Shown here: piece by piece, positions 56,423 through 64,000 of the stretch
How positions within the stretch are numbered: position 1 is the stretch's first letter
How the letters are laid out: each line of letters begins with the position of its first letter
Source: Morganella morganii
Lineage (GTDB): Bacteria; Pseudomonadota; Gammaproteobacteria; Enterobacterales; Enterobacteriaceae
Reading direction: 5' to 3'
Length of the DNA: 64,000 nucleotides
NCBI RefSeq assembly: GCF_019243775.1
Contig: NZ_CP069157.1
Location: forward strand, 1,860,001 to 1,924,000
Position numbers and translations under genes: made by a program
Notes under the pieces: model-generated
The model's database searches: none
The model's input: the letters and a program-made list of their open reading frames with translations, nothing else
Told to the model about the DNA's origin: nothing

Positions 56423-58039
56423 ATGAGTAGCCAACCAAAACAAAAAGTCACGCTCTGGGAGTTTTTCCAGGGACTTGGCAAAACCTTTATGCTGCCTGTC
56501 GCGCTGCTCTCGTTCTGCGGGATCATCCTCGGCATCGGCAGTTCCCTCAGCAGCCGGGATGTACTGACACTGCTGCCGTTTCTGGATCACACCGTCTTCC
56601 AGTTACTGTTCACCTGGATGAGCAAAATCGGCTCATTTGCCTTCAGTTTCCTGCCGGTGATGTTTGCTATCGCCATTCCGCTGGGGCTGGCGCGTGAAAA
56701 CAAGGGCGTGGCTGCATTTGCCGGGTTTGTCGGCTTTGCGGTATTTAACCTCGCCACTAACTTCTACCTCACTGCTGCTGATATTTTACCGACTACCGAC
56801 CCTGCTATTCTGAAAGCCCATAACATCCGTGATGTGCTGGGTATTCAGTCAATCGACAGCGGGATCCTCGGTGCGGTTATTGTCGGTATTATTGTGTATA
56901 TGCTGCATGAACGCTTCAATACCATCCGTCTGCCGGATGCCCTGGCGTTCTTCGGTGGTACCCGTTTTGTGCCGATTATCACCACTCTGGTACTCGGCCT
57001 GTGCGGCCTGCTGGTTCCGCTGATCTGGCCGTGGTTTGCGATGGGTATCAACGGATTAGGTAAGCTGATTCAGAGCGCCGGAGCATTCGGACCAATGATT
57101 TTCGGCTCCGGTGAGCGGCTGTTACTGCCGTTTGGCCTGCATCATATACTGGTGGCGCTGATCCGCTTTACTGAAGCGGGCGGCACTATGGAAGTGTGCG
57201 GTAATACCGTTAACGGCGCACTGACCATTTTCCAGGCGCAGCTCTCCTGCCCGGAAACCCAGGGCTTTGCGGCCAGTGCCACACAGTTCCTGTCTCAGGG
57301 TAAAATGCCGGCGTTCCTCGGCGGCCTGCCGGGTGCGGCATTAGCGATGTATCACTGTGCTCACCCCGAAAATCGTCATAAAATTAAGGGATTACTGATT
57401 TCCGGTGTGGTTGCCTGTGTTATCGGCGGCACAACTGAACCGCTGGAATTCCTGTTCCTGTTTGTCGCGCCGTTCCTGTATCTGATCCACGCAATTCTGA
57501 CCGGACTGGGCTTTACCGTAATGGCGATTACCGGTGTCACTATCGGTAACACCGACGGTAACCTGATTGACTTTGTGGTCTTCGGGATCCTCCACGGTAT
57601 CCAGACCAAGTGGTATATGGTGCCGGTGGTGGCCTTTATCTGGTTCGCTTCTTACTATGCGATTTTCCGTTTCGCCATTACCCGCTTCAATATCAAAACC
57701 CCGGGCCGCGATACAGACACCAAAGAAAGCGCACCGGCAACCGGCAGTTCCGCAGGAAAATCCGGCTATGATGTTCCGGCTATTCTGGCGGCGCTGGGCG
57801 GTAAAGAGAACATTATTTCACTGGATAACTGTATCACCCGTCTGCGGATGTCCGTGCAGGACATGAGCAAAGTGGATGACGCACAGCTTAAAGCATTGCG
57901 GGCGATCGGGGTTGTCCATCTGAATGAACATAACTTACAGGTGGTTATCGGCCCGCAGGTTCAGTCTGTCAAAGATGAACTGGAAAAGCTGATGAAATCC
58001 GCGCCTGATTCCGCTCAGCCGGAACCGCAAAACGCCTGA
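56423..58039 (+). CDS. malX: PTS maltose/glucose-type EIICB component MalX
   Basis: 538 residues. The membrane IIC domain (about 1-410) with the GTTEPLEFLFLFVAPFLY segment is followed by a IIB domain whose phosphocysteine lies in LDNCITRLRMSVQD (about 475). It is a glucose-type PTS permease under MalI control. AGGAT stands before the ATG. Confidence 0.92.
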   Translation: MSSQPKQKVTLWEFFQGLGKTFMLPVALLSFCGIILGIGSSLSSRDVLTLLPFLDHTVFQLLFTWMSKIGSFAFSFLPVMFAIAIPLGLARENKGVAAFAGFVGFAVFNLATNFYLTAADILPTTDPAILKAHNIRDVLGIQSIDSGILGAVIVGIIVYMLHERFNTIRLPDALAFFGGTRFVPIITTLVLGLCGLLVPLIWPWFAMGINGLGKLIQSAGAFGPMIFGSGERLLLPFGLHHILVALIRFTEAGGTMEVCGNTVNGALTIFQAQLSCPETQGFAASATQFLSQGKMPAFLGGLPGAALAMYHCAHPENRHKIKGLLISGVVACVIGGTTEPLEFLFLFVAPFLYLIHAILTGLGFTVMAITGVTIGNTDGNLIDFVVFGILHGIQTKWYMVPVVAFIWFASYYAIFRFAITRFNIKTPGRDTDTKESAPATGSSAGKSGYDVPAILAALGGKENIISLDNCITRLRMSVQDMSKVDDAQLKALRAIGVVHLNEHNLQVVIGPQVQSVKDELEKLMKSAPDSAQPEPQNA

Positions 58040-58047
58040 TAACTGAC

Positions 58048-58074
58048 ACCGCACTGCCTGACAGTGCGGTTTTT
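58048..58074 (+). terminator. Intercistronic terminator between malX and malY
   Basis: ACCGCACTG (58048-58056) pairs with CAGTGCGGT (58062-58070), then TTTTC, only 16 bp before the malY start. It should lower malY expression relative to malX. Confidence 0.75.
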
Positions 58075-58089
58075 CTTTACGGAGAAACT

Positions 58090-59262
58090 ATGTCCTCTCT
58101 CTTTTCTGTCCCGGTTGACCGCCACGGCACTTACTGCACGCAATGGGATTTTGTGCAGGATCGCTTTGGTCAGGCGGATTTACTGCCTTTTACTATCTCA
58201 GATATGGATTTTGTCACCGCACCGGTGATCCTGAAAGCCATTTCAGAACGCACCGCGCACGGCGTGTTCGGCTACAGCCGCTGGCAGCACAACGATTTTC
58301 TCAGCGCTGTTGCACACTGGTTTTCATCCCGCTTTCAGGCGCAGATTGATACTCAGGCGCTGGTGTACGGGCCATCAGTGATTTACATGGTCAGCCAGAT
58401 GATCCGCCTGTGGTCACAGCCCGGTGACGGTGTGGTGGTGCATACCCCGGCGTATGATGCATTTTATAAGACGATCACCGGTAATCAGCGCACTATTGTT
58501 CCCTGCCCGCTGCAAAAAACTCCTGAGGGCTGGTGGTGCGATATGGATGCACTGGGATCCCTGTTTGCAAAACCAGAGACGCGGATTCTGCTGCTGTGCA
58601 GCCCGCATAACCCGACCGGGAAAGTCTGGACCCGCGAAGAACTGACCACCATGGCAGAATTGTGTGAACGGCATAATGTGCGGGTGATCAGTGATGAAAT
58701 TCATATGGATCTGTGCCGGGCGCCGCATCAGCACACGCCGTGGTCTGAAACCGGGCGCGGGGAGTGGGCATTATTCACCTCAGCATCCAAATCCTTCAAT
58801 ATCCCGGCACTGACCGGCGCTTACGGGCTGATTTCAGATACCGCCTCCCGCGAAGCCTATTTTCATCAGCTGAAAGCCTGTGACGGGCTCTCTTCTCCTG
58901 CCGTGCTGGCGGTTATCGCTCATATCGCCGCCTACCGGGAAGGTGCGCCGTGGCTGGATGAGCTGCGTGATTATCTCTTTGCTAATCTGGATTATATAAA
59001 GCAGCGGCTGGATGCTGAATTTCCGCAGCTGAACTGGCAGGTGCCGGAATCCACCTATCTGGCGTGGATAGATCTGAACCCGCTGAATGTTGATGATAAT
59101 GCCCTGCAACATGCACTGATTACACAGGAAAAAGTGGCGATCATGCCGGGATATACCTACGGAGAGGAAGGACGCGGATTTTTGCGTCTCAATGCCGGAT
59201 GCCCGCGTGATAAACTCGCCGCAGGCATGGATAAATTAATTAATGCGCTGAAATCACGCTGA
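58090..59262 (+). CDS. malY: PLP C-S lyase/mal regulon modulator MalY
   Basis: 390 residues, fold I PLP enzyme. The PLP lysine lies in TSASKSFNIPALTG (about 230-243), and RILLLCSPHNPTGKVW matches MalY/PatB. In E. coli it has cystathionine beta-lyase activity and binds MalT to repress maltose genes. GGAG precedes the ATG, in the terminator's tail. Confidence 0.9.
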   Translation: MSSLFSVPVDRHGTYCTQWDFVQDRFGQADLLPFTISDMDFVTAPVILKAISERTAHGVFGYSRWQHNDFLSAVAHWFSSRFQAQIDTQALVYGPSVIYMVSQMIRLWSQPGDGVVVHTPAYDAFYKTITGNQRTIVPCPLQKTPEGWWCDMDALGSLFAKPETRILLLCSPHNPTGKVWTREELTTMAELCERHNVRVISDEIHMDLCRAPHQHTPWSETGRGEWALFTSASKSFNIPALTGAYGLISDTASREAYFHQLKACDGLSSPAVLAVIAHIAAYREGAPWLDELRDYLFANLDYIKQRLDAEFPQLNWQVPESTYLAWIDLNPLNVDDNALQHALITQEKVAIMPGYTYGEEGRGFLRLNAGCPRDKLAAGMDKLINALKSR

Positions 59263-59300
59263 TTTTTTTGCACGACCCGGGCGCATTCGCTGCGCCCCGG

Positions 59301-59465
59301 TTATTCGTGTTTGCCGACCTTATTGCGCAAGGCGCGGCGTAAATAGGAAAACGGTAAGCTGGGACACGACTTATCTGCGGGCCTGCCGGTGTTCACCGCT
59401 TCCTGTTTTTCATCCTGAACCGGCTTTTCCGGCGGGATTTTTCCGGAGGTGGTGTTTTCCGCCAT
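59301..59465 (-). CDS. 54-residue protein coupled to the YqjI-like regulator
   Basis: Starts MAENTTSGKIPPEKPVQDEK and ends PFSYLRRALRNKVGKHE. ATG 59465 is two bases after the regulator's TAA, with AAGGGG at good spacing, so it is translated from the same mRNA. It is hydrophilic and basic with one cysteine (KSCPS). No family recognised. Its tight coupling suggests a role with the metal-responsive regulator or its targets. Confidence 0.65.
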   Translation of the reverse strand: MAENTTSGKIPPEKPVQDEKQEAVNTGRPADKSCPSLPFSYLRRALRNKVGKHE

Positions 59466-59466
59466 A

Positions 59467-60246
59467 TTATTCCCCTTCTTTACTCAGAGCGTCGTTAACC
59501 GCTTCTATTTTCCGTACTGCATCATTAAGAATATCGGCAATCTGCCCGAGCTTGGTTTCATCCAGTTCACTGGTGACCAGTTTATGGCGCAGCAGTGCCC
59601 GTAAATTCCCCAGAGCCTGCTCGATTTCATCTGATAACAGAGAACCACGGCGGAAAGATTTGGTCTCCTGCAGGCGCTGTGCAATCTGTTCCAGAACATC
59701 GGTGTTCTCTTCCAGATGCATTTTACCTTCCGGTGTCAGGCTGTAGCTTTTACGGCCGTTACCGGTGTTTTCCGCGACAATCAGCTGCTGATCTTCGAGC
59801 AGGGTCAGTGTCGGGTAAATCACGCCCGGACTCGGTGTATAGAGGCCGGAAGTCAGCTGACCGATAGATTTGATTAACTCATAACCGTGACTCGGTTTCT
59901 GGTTAAGATTAGCCAGCATCATAATACGCAGGTCACCATGATCAAGCAGACGGCGAAGCCCTTTTCCGCGACCGCGGTGACGACCGTGTTCGGGCCCTTC
60001 GTGACAACCGTGGCCTTCGTGGTGCTCATGATGATCACCGTGGCAACCATGTTCGTGTTGTCCGTCATGTCCGTGATGATCACCATGGCAGCAATGGCTG
60101 CGGTGTTCGTCGTGACCGTGATGTTCGCCGTGGCAACGATGCCCGTCTTGTCCGTGGCGTTCCCCGTGACGGCCGCCATGACCCCCGCGGCGCTGACGCC
60201 CTTCCTGTGAATCACAGGCGCGGTGGCGTAAAGCATGAAGAAACAT
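59467..60246 (-). CDS. yqjI: YqjI-like PadR metal-responsive repressor with His-rich N-terminus
   Basis: 259 residues. The first 95 are a low-complexity His/Gly/Asp stretch with many HGDHHGHD-like units, likely binding Ni2+, Fe2+ or similar metals. The rest is a PadR winged helix (SHGYELIKSIGQLTSGLYTP, LEDQQLI) and a helical dimer tail. E. coli YqjI, shorter at about 207 residues, is Ni-responsive. Two AGATATATCT palindromes upstream fit autoregulation. The usual yqjH target is not adjacent. Confidence 0.82.
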   Translation of the reverse strand: MFLHALRHRACDSQEGRQRRGGHGGRHGERHGQDGHRCHGEHHGHDEHRSHCCHGDHHGHDGQHEHGCHGDHHEHHEGHGCHEGPEHGRHRGRGKGLRRLLDHGDLRIMMLANLNQKPSHGYELIKSIGQLTSGLYTPSPGVIYPTLTLLEDQQLIVAENTGNGRKSYSLTPEGKMHLEENTDVLEQIAQRLQETKSFRRGSLLSDEIEQALGNLRALLRHKLVTSELDETKLGQIADILNDAVRKIEAVNDALSKEGE

Positions 60247-60295
60247 AATAAATTCCTTTTGTGATAAATAGTGATAATCAGCAAAATCAGAATTT

Positions 60296-60365
60296 AGATA
60301 TATCTGTTTTGCCTTCAGGAACTACTATAGTCTCCCGGAATAGAAAGATCAAATTAGATATATCT
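60296..60365. promoter_or_regulatory. Paired AGATATATCT operators before the PadR gene
   Basis: AGATATATCT at 60296-60305 and again at 60356-60365, the second within TTAGATATATCTAA (60354-60367). Same-face spacing of 60 bp. Likely sites of the YqjI-like protein. Confidence 0.7.
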
Positions 60366-60487
60366 AAAATAGCACTTTTTGTATTTTAACGGGAATGATT
60401 ATCACTATCACAGTATAGCAGGAAGTGACCTGCACTATCAGCAAATGGTGCGAAACACACTGACAGTGCAGGTATAAAGGAAGAAAA

Positions 60488-61498
60488 TCAGAAGTCAGGA
60501 TTAATCAGAACAATTTTTCCGGTTAAATCGCCGGACTCCATCAGCTGGTGGGCCTGTGCCGCATCCGAGAGGTTAAAGGTATAATTGACCAGTGGCTTGA
60601 CCTTTCCTGACCGCAGCAGCGGCCAGACTTTATGGGCAAGATCCCGGGCAATCACAGCCTTCTCTTCCGGTGTCCGCGCGCGCAGTGTCGAGCCGGTATG
60701 CAGCAGGCGTTTTACCATCAGCGGCATCAGATTCAGGTTCTGCGGGTTACCTCGCATCAGGCCGATCTGGATAATCCGCCCGCCTTTAGCCGCAACCTCA
60801 TAGTTTTTGCTGACATAATCACCACCGATAAGGTCAACAACCATATTTACACCCTGACCGCCGGTCAGTTCCGGAATGACCTGTGCAAAATCCTCTTCAC
60901 GGTAATTAATGACGTGATCGGCTCCCAGTTGCCGGGCAAGTTCTGCTTTTTCACTGCTGCCGACGGTGGTGTAAACCGTGGCACCAAAGGCTTTCGCCAG
61001 CATGATCGCCACACTGCCGATACCGGAGGTGCCGCCGTGGATAAGCACACTCTCTTCACTCTGCAGTTTGCCGGTCTGAAAGACGTTCGCCCACACGGTG
61101 AAAAAATTTTCCGGAATGGCCGCCGCTTCCGTGTAACTCAGGTTTTCCAGCGGCAGCGCGATACTGTCATGAACCAGGCAATATTCCGCATATCCTCCGC
61201 CCGCAACCAGCGCACACACTTTATCACCGACCTGGCGGCGTTTGCAGTCTTCCCCGACAGCCACAACGTCACCCGCGATTTCCAGTCCCGGAATCGGGGA
61301 AGCATCCGGCGGCGGCGGGTAACTGCCCTGACGCTGGAAGACGTCAGGCCGGTTGACACCGGCTGCGGCGACTTTAACCAGCAGGTATTCTCCCTGTACC
61401 TTCGGCAACGGCATCTCAATCGCCTGTAATACTTCCGGGCCACCGTGCCGGGTAATATCAATTGCCATCATCGATTCAGGTAATGCATATGACATCAT
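60488..61498 (-). CDS. Zinc-less MDR quinone oxidoreductase (PIG3-like)
   Basis: 336 residues. The GroES-like domain opening GGPEVLQAIEMPLP is followed by a Rossmann fold with VLIHGGTSGIGSVAIMLAKA (about 147-166), typical of NADPH:quinone reductases without catalytic zinc. AAGGAA stands before ATG 61498. Confidence 0.88.
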   Translation of the reverse strand: MMSYALPESMMAIDITRHGGPEVLQAIEMPLPKVQGEYLLVKVAAAGVNRPDVFQRQGSYPPPPDASPIPGLEIAGDVVAVGEDCKRRQVGDKVCALVAGGGYAEYCLVHDSIALPLENLSYTEAAAIPENFFTVWANVFQTGKLQSEESVLIHGGTSGIGSVAIMLAKAFGATVYTTVGSSEKAELARQLGADHVINYREEDFAQVIPELTGGQGVNMVVDLIGGDYVSKNYEVAAKGGRIIQIGLMRGNPQNLNLMPLMVKRLLHTGSTLRARTPEEKAVIARDLAHKVWPLLRSGKVKPLVNYTFNLSDAAQAHQLMESGDLTGKIVLINPDF

Positions 61499-61872
61499 TA
61501 CTTTTCCTTAACTTAAACAGTCCCGGTTTTGTAATACCTGTCGTTTTATGACGAATCAGGCAAATTACGGTTTCAGCATAATGCAGCATATCAAAGATAG
61601 CACTGCAGGTTTATGACGGTGTATTATGTCCGGCTGCTGCTTTTTTATATTTTTTATCTATGCCGGACCGTGTTTCTTTTCGTTATTTATTTGTGATGTT
61701 TTTTAATGTATCACACCACTTTATAACGTGAAAAGAACGCATTATTCATATTTAATCCATTTATTAACATACTGATGAGCAGGAAATTGACCTGCATTCC
61801 CTCCCTCTGTTATTTTAAACCGGATTATTGAGAGTTTAATCAAATAATTCACATTATGACATCACGAAAAAA

Positions 61873-61894
61873 GCATAATATGTCAATATTATGC
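61873..61894 (-). terminator. Hairpin with T-run, minus strand, before fnr
   Basis: GCATAATAT and ATATTATGC form a perfect 9-bp stem, followed on the minus strand by six Ts. No minus-strand gene lies upstream of it, so its partner transcript is unknown. The remaining bases 61499-61965 hold no gene. Confidence 0.5.
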
Positions 61895-61965
61895 CCCTGT
61901 TTTCAGCCCAGTATGACGATATTTAAACTCAGACCACTTACCACTTTTGGTAGTCTGTGATAAAA

Positions 61966-61979
61966 TTGATTCAAATCAA
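61966..61979. promoter_or_regulatory. FNR box before fnr
   Basis: TTGATTCAAATCAA matches the FNR consensus TTGATNNNNATCAA exactly, 21 bp before the start codon, supporting autoregulation. Confidence 0.85.
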
Positions 61980-62000
61980 TATTATTTCAAGAGCAAGCCT

Positions 62001-62759
62001 ATGATCCCGGAAAAACGTGTAGTACGTAGAATTCAATCAGGTGGCTGCGCGATCCACTGCCAGGATTGCAGCATCAGCCAGCTTTGCATCCCGTTCACGC
62101 TCAATGAGCATGAGCTGGATCAGCTCGATAATATCATCGAGCGCAAAAAGCCTATCCAGAAAGGCCAGGCACTGTTTAAAGCCGGAGATGAGCTGAAATC
62201 ACTGTATGCAATCCGCTCCGGGACCATCAAGAGCTACACCATCACCGAAGAAGGTGATGAGCAGATCACCGGTTTCCATCTTGCCGGTGACCTCGTCGGC
62301 TTTGATGCCATTATCAATACCGAGCATCCGAGTTTCGCCCAGGCGCTGGAAACGTCCATGGTCTGTGAGATTCCGTATGAGACCCTGGATGACCTGTCCG
62401 GTAAAATGCCTAACCTGCGCCAGCAGATGATGCGCCTGATGAGCGGCGAAATCAAAGGTGACCAGGAAATGATCCTGCTGCTCTCCAAAAAGAATGCGGA
62501 AGAGCGTCTGGCTGCTTTTATTTATAACCTGTCCCGCCGTTTTGCGCAGCGCGGTTTCTCCCCTCGCGAATTCCGCCTGACCATGACCCGTGGCGACATC
62601 GGTAACTATCTGGGCCTGACGGTCGAAACCATCAGCCGTCTGCTGGGTCGTTTCCAGAAGAGCGGAATGCTGGCAGTAAAAGGCAAATATATCACCATCG
62701 AAGATATGGAACAGCTGGCGGCCCTGGCCGGTAAAGTACCTGCACTGCCACAGGATTAG
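62001..62759 (+). CDS. fnr: Anaerobic regulator FNR
   Basis: 252 residues from ATG 62001, aligned with E. coli FNR (250). Iron-sulfur cysteines 20, 23, 29 and 122 are all in place (C16 too). The helix-turn-helix with [15 protein letters not shown] lies near 205-220. With its [4Fe-4S] cluster it activates anaerobic genes and represses respiratory ones. An upstream frame to 61947 is not used, since the FNR box lies inside it. Confidence 0.95.
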   Translation: MIPEKRVVRRIQSGGCAIHCQDCSISQLCIPFTLNEHELDQLDNIIERKKPIQKGQALFKAGDELKSLYAIRSGTIKSYTITEEGDEQITGFHLAGDLVGFDAIINTEHPSFAQALETSMVCEIPYETLDDLSGKMPNLRQQMMRLMSGEIKGDQEMILLLSKKNAEERLAAFIYNLSRRFAQRGFSPREFRLTMTRGDIGNYLGLTVETISRLLGRFQKSGMLAVKGKYITIEDMEQLAALAGKVPALPQD

Positions 62760-62798
62760 TAATTCCTTCCCCGGCAACATTTTTGGCTGCCGTAAAAC

Positions 62799-62828
62799 GC
62801 ATCAGACCGGTTTATTTCGGTCTGGTGC
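62799..62828 (+). terminator. Hairpin after fnr
   Basis: GCATCAGACCG (62799-62809) pairs with CGGTCTGGTGC (62818-62828), one G-U pair. No strong T-run follows, so it may end or only weaken the fnr transcript before uspE. Confidence 0.5.
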
Positions 62829-62902
62829 GAATATTTCCTACATTCCTGCTCCCGTTTGGTTTATCTTTATAGATACGTATCCAGCCCCGCGAGGAGAGAT
62901 GA

Positions 62903-63850
62903 ATGTCTGAATATCAGAACCTCTTAGTTGCAATAGACCCCAATCAGGATGATCAGCCGGCATTACGGCGTGCGGTATATATCGTGCAACGCAATGGCGG
63001 ACGCATCAAAGCTTTCTTACCTATCTATGATCTGTCATACGATATGACCACCCTGTTGTCCCCTGAAGAACGGGATGCTATGCGCAAAGGCGTAATTGCC
63101 CAGCGTTGCGCGTGGATCAAACAGCAGGCGCGTTATTATCTGGAAGCCGGCATCGATATCGAAGTGAAAGTGGTATGGCATAACCGGCCTTATGAGGCGA
63201 TTATCAGGGAAGTTGTCAGCGGTGGTCATGACCTGCTGCTGAAAATGGCGCATCAGAATGATAAGTTTGAGTCTCTGATTTTCACCCCGCTGGACTGGCA
63301 GCTTCTGCGCAAATGTCCGTGTCCGGTCTGGATGGTTAAGGATAAAGTCTGGCCGGAACAGGGTTCTGTGGTGGTCGGTGTGAACCTGTCCAATGAAGAA
63401 TCCTACCATGATGCGCTGAATCTCAAACTGGTGTCGCTGACACAGGATCTCGCAAAACGGATTGTGAAAGACCCGGCAATCCATCTGGTCAGTGCTTATC
63501 CGGTGGCGCCTATCAATATCGCTATCGAATTACCGGATTTTGACCCGAATACTTACAATAACGCGCTGCGCGGCCAGCATCTCATCGCCATGAAAGAACT
63601 GCGCCAGCAATTCTCCATCGGCGAAGAGTACACCCACGTTTATGAGGGATTACCGGAGAAAGTGATCCCGGAAGTGTGCGGTGAACTGAATGCCGGGGTG
63701 GTGGTGCTGGGTATTATCGGCCGGACCGGTATTTCTGCCGCGTTCCTCGGCAATACCGCAGAGCATGTTATCGACCATCTGAAGTGTGATTTGCTGGCGG
63801 TGAAACCGGACGGCTTTGTTTGTCCGATCGATACCAGTGATGATGATTAA
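62903..63850 (+). CDS. uspE: Universal stress protein UspE
   Basis: 315 residues: two tandem Usp domains (about 1-145 and 155-300), the second ending [20 protein letters not shown], an ATP-binding-type G-rich motif. GGAG precedes the ATG. The fnr-uspE order is as in E. coli. Confidence 0.92.
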   Translation: MSEYQNLLVAIDPNQDDQPALRRAVYIVQRNGGRIKAFLPIYDLSYDMTTLLSPEERDAMRKGVIAQRCAWIKQQARYYLEAGIDIEVKVVWHNRPYEAIIREVVSGGHDLLLKMAHQNDKFESLIFTPLDWQLLRKCPCPVWMVKDKVWPEQGSVVVGVNLSNEESYHDALNLKLVSLTQDLAKRIVKDPAIHLVSAYPVAPINIAIELPDFDPNTYNNALRGQHLIAMKELRQQFSIGEEYTHVYEGLPEKVIPEVCGELNAGVVVLGIIGRTGISAAFLGNTAEHVIDHLKCDLLAVKPDGFVCPIDTSDDD

Positions 63851-63858
63851 TCCTGTCT

Positions 63859-63890
63859 CCCGCAGAGGCCACGGCTTCTGCGGGAATTTT
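63859..63890 (+). terminator. Terminator after uspE
   Basis: CCCGCAGA (63859-63866) and TCTGCGGG (63877-63884), then AATTTT; between uspE and a convergent gene. Confidence 0.75.
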
Positions 63891-63908
63891 CTGCGCGTTC
63901 TGCGATAA

Positions 63909-64000
63909 TCAGAACAATGGCGCACACATCCCGTCACCGAGCACTTTCTTCACGTTCTTCTTATTCGGTTTAAATTCACCGACTAATTTATTATCGGAAT
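63909..64000 (-). CDS. C-terminal end of an unidentified gene (cut by window edge)
   Basis: An open minus-strand frame ending KKVLGDGMCAPLF, lysine-rich before that, stops at 63909-63911. Only about 29 residues are visible; not recognised. Confidence 0.4.
   Translation of the reverse strand, partial: SDNKLVGEFKPNKKNVKKVLGDGMCAPLF

Noticed and set aside
59919-60284. Threonine/isoleucine-rich minus-strand frame over the His-rich region
   Set aside because: Frame-shifted reading of the CAT/CAC/GGT repeats encoding the His-rich tail.
1-64000. CRISPR arrays, IS elements, prophage genes, tRNA or rRNA
   Set aside because: No regularly spaced repeats, transposase, integrase or phage structural motifs, and no recognisable tRNA cloverleaf or rRNA sequence.

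Overview
The window looks like chromosome of a Morganellaceae enterobacterium, most likely Morganella. The evidence is the gene complement: a Tat-type membrane L-amino acid deaminase paired with an exported RidA, MalI/MalX/MalY, FNR-UspE, YbiT, NemRA, RoxA and MgtA. Most of the window is balanced in base composition. No rRNA, tRNA, IS element, prophage or CRISPR array was seen. Several AT-richer islets and gene remnants mark an accessory, recombining region. Assignments come from recognising motifs and family sequences by eye; nothing was searched.

Layout. 1-5.4 kb: a cystathionine beta-lyase start plus amino-acid transporter with a divergent LysR regulator, then NudK, a DUF4274 protein, an AadA-type adenylyltransferase remnant and a secreted protein. 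5.7-8.9 kb: an EamA exporter, a leader-peptide attenuator before a small P-loop kinase, and a TetR/Gdx efflux pair with twin operators. 9.1-16 kb: YbiT, secreted and membrane unknowns, YaiI, then the L-amino acid deaminase/RidA pair. 16.1-22.9 kb: an RND pump operon, a junction of two broken genes (LysE family and TonB receptor), a rhomboid protease and YehS. 23-29.6 kb: an exported nucleoside-type deaminase with a HAD phosphatase, a DyP peroxidase, YegD and NemR-NemA. 29.7-37.4 kb: a TonB receptor/ABC importer operon, then a YeeE thiosulfate-type transporter with a three-domain rhodanese lipoprotein, preceded by a possible cysteine-rich leader ORF. 37.4-47.2 kb: VF530 protein, RoxA, MgtA with a short Pro-Pro leader peptide, and a MocR regulator divergent from an EamA exporter. 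47.2-49.6 kb: an accessory islet. 49.8-64 kb: threonine-aldolase-like enzyme, Crp-family regulator, S-adenosylhomocysteinase, AEC carrier, the mal cluster with two perfect MalI operators, a YqjI-like metal regulator, a quinone oxidoreductase, FNR with its own FNR box, and UspE.

The most interesting candidate is the minus-strand islet 47.39-49.65 kb. A 23-residue peptide gene with its own promoter and ribosome binding site is followed by an HExxH peptide beta-hydroxylase-like enzyme and an MFS exporter. This has the form of a minimal RiPP (ribosomally made, modified peptide) pathway. Next to it lies a remnant of an M91/NleD-type zinc protease. Other regulatory candidates are the kinase attenuator (6.70-6.80 kb), the mgtA leader peptide with a tandem palindrome at its promoter (44.03-44.17 kb), and the cysteine-rich leader ORF (34.7 kb).
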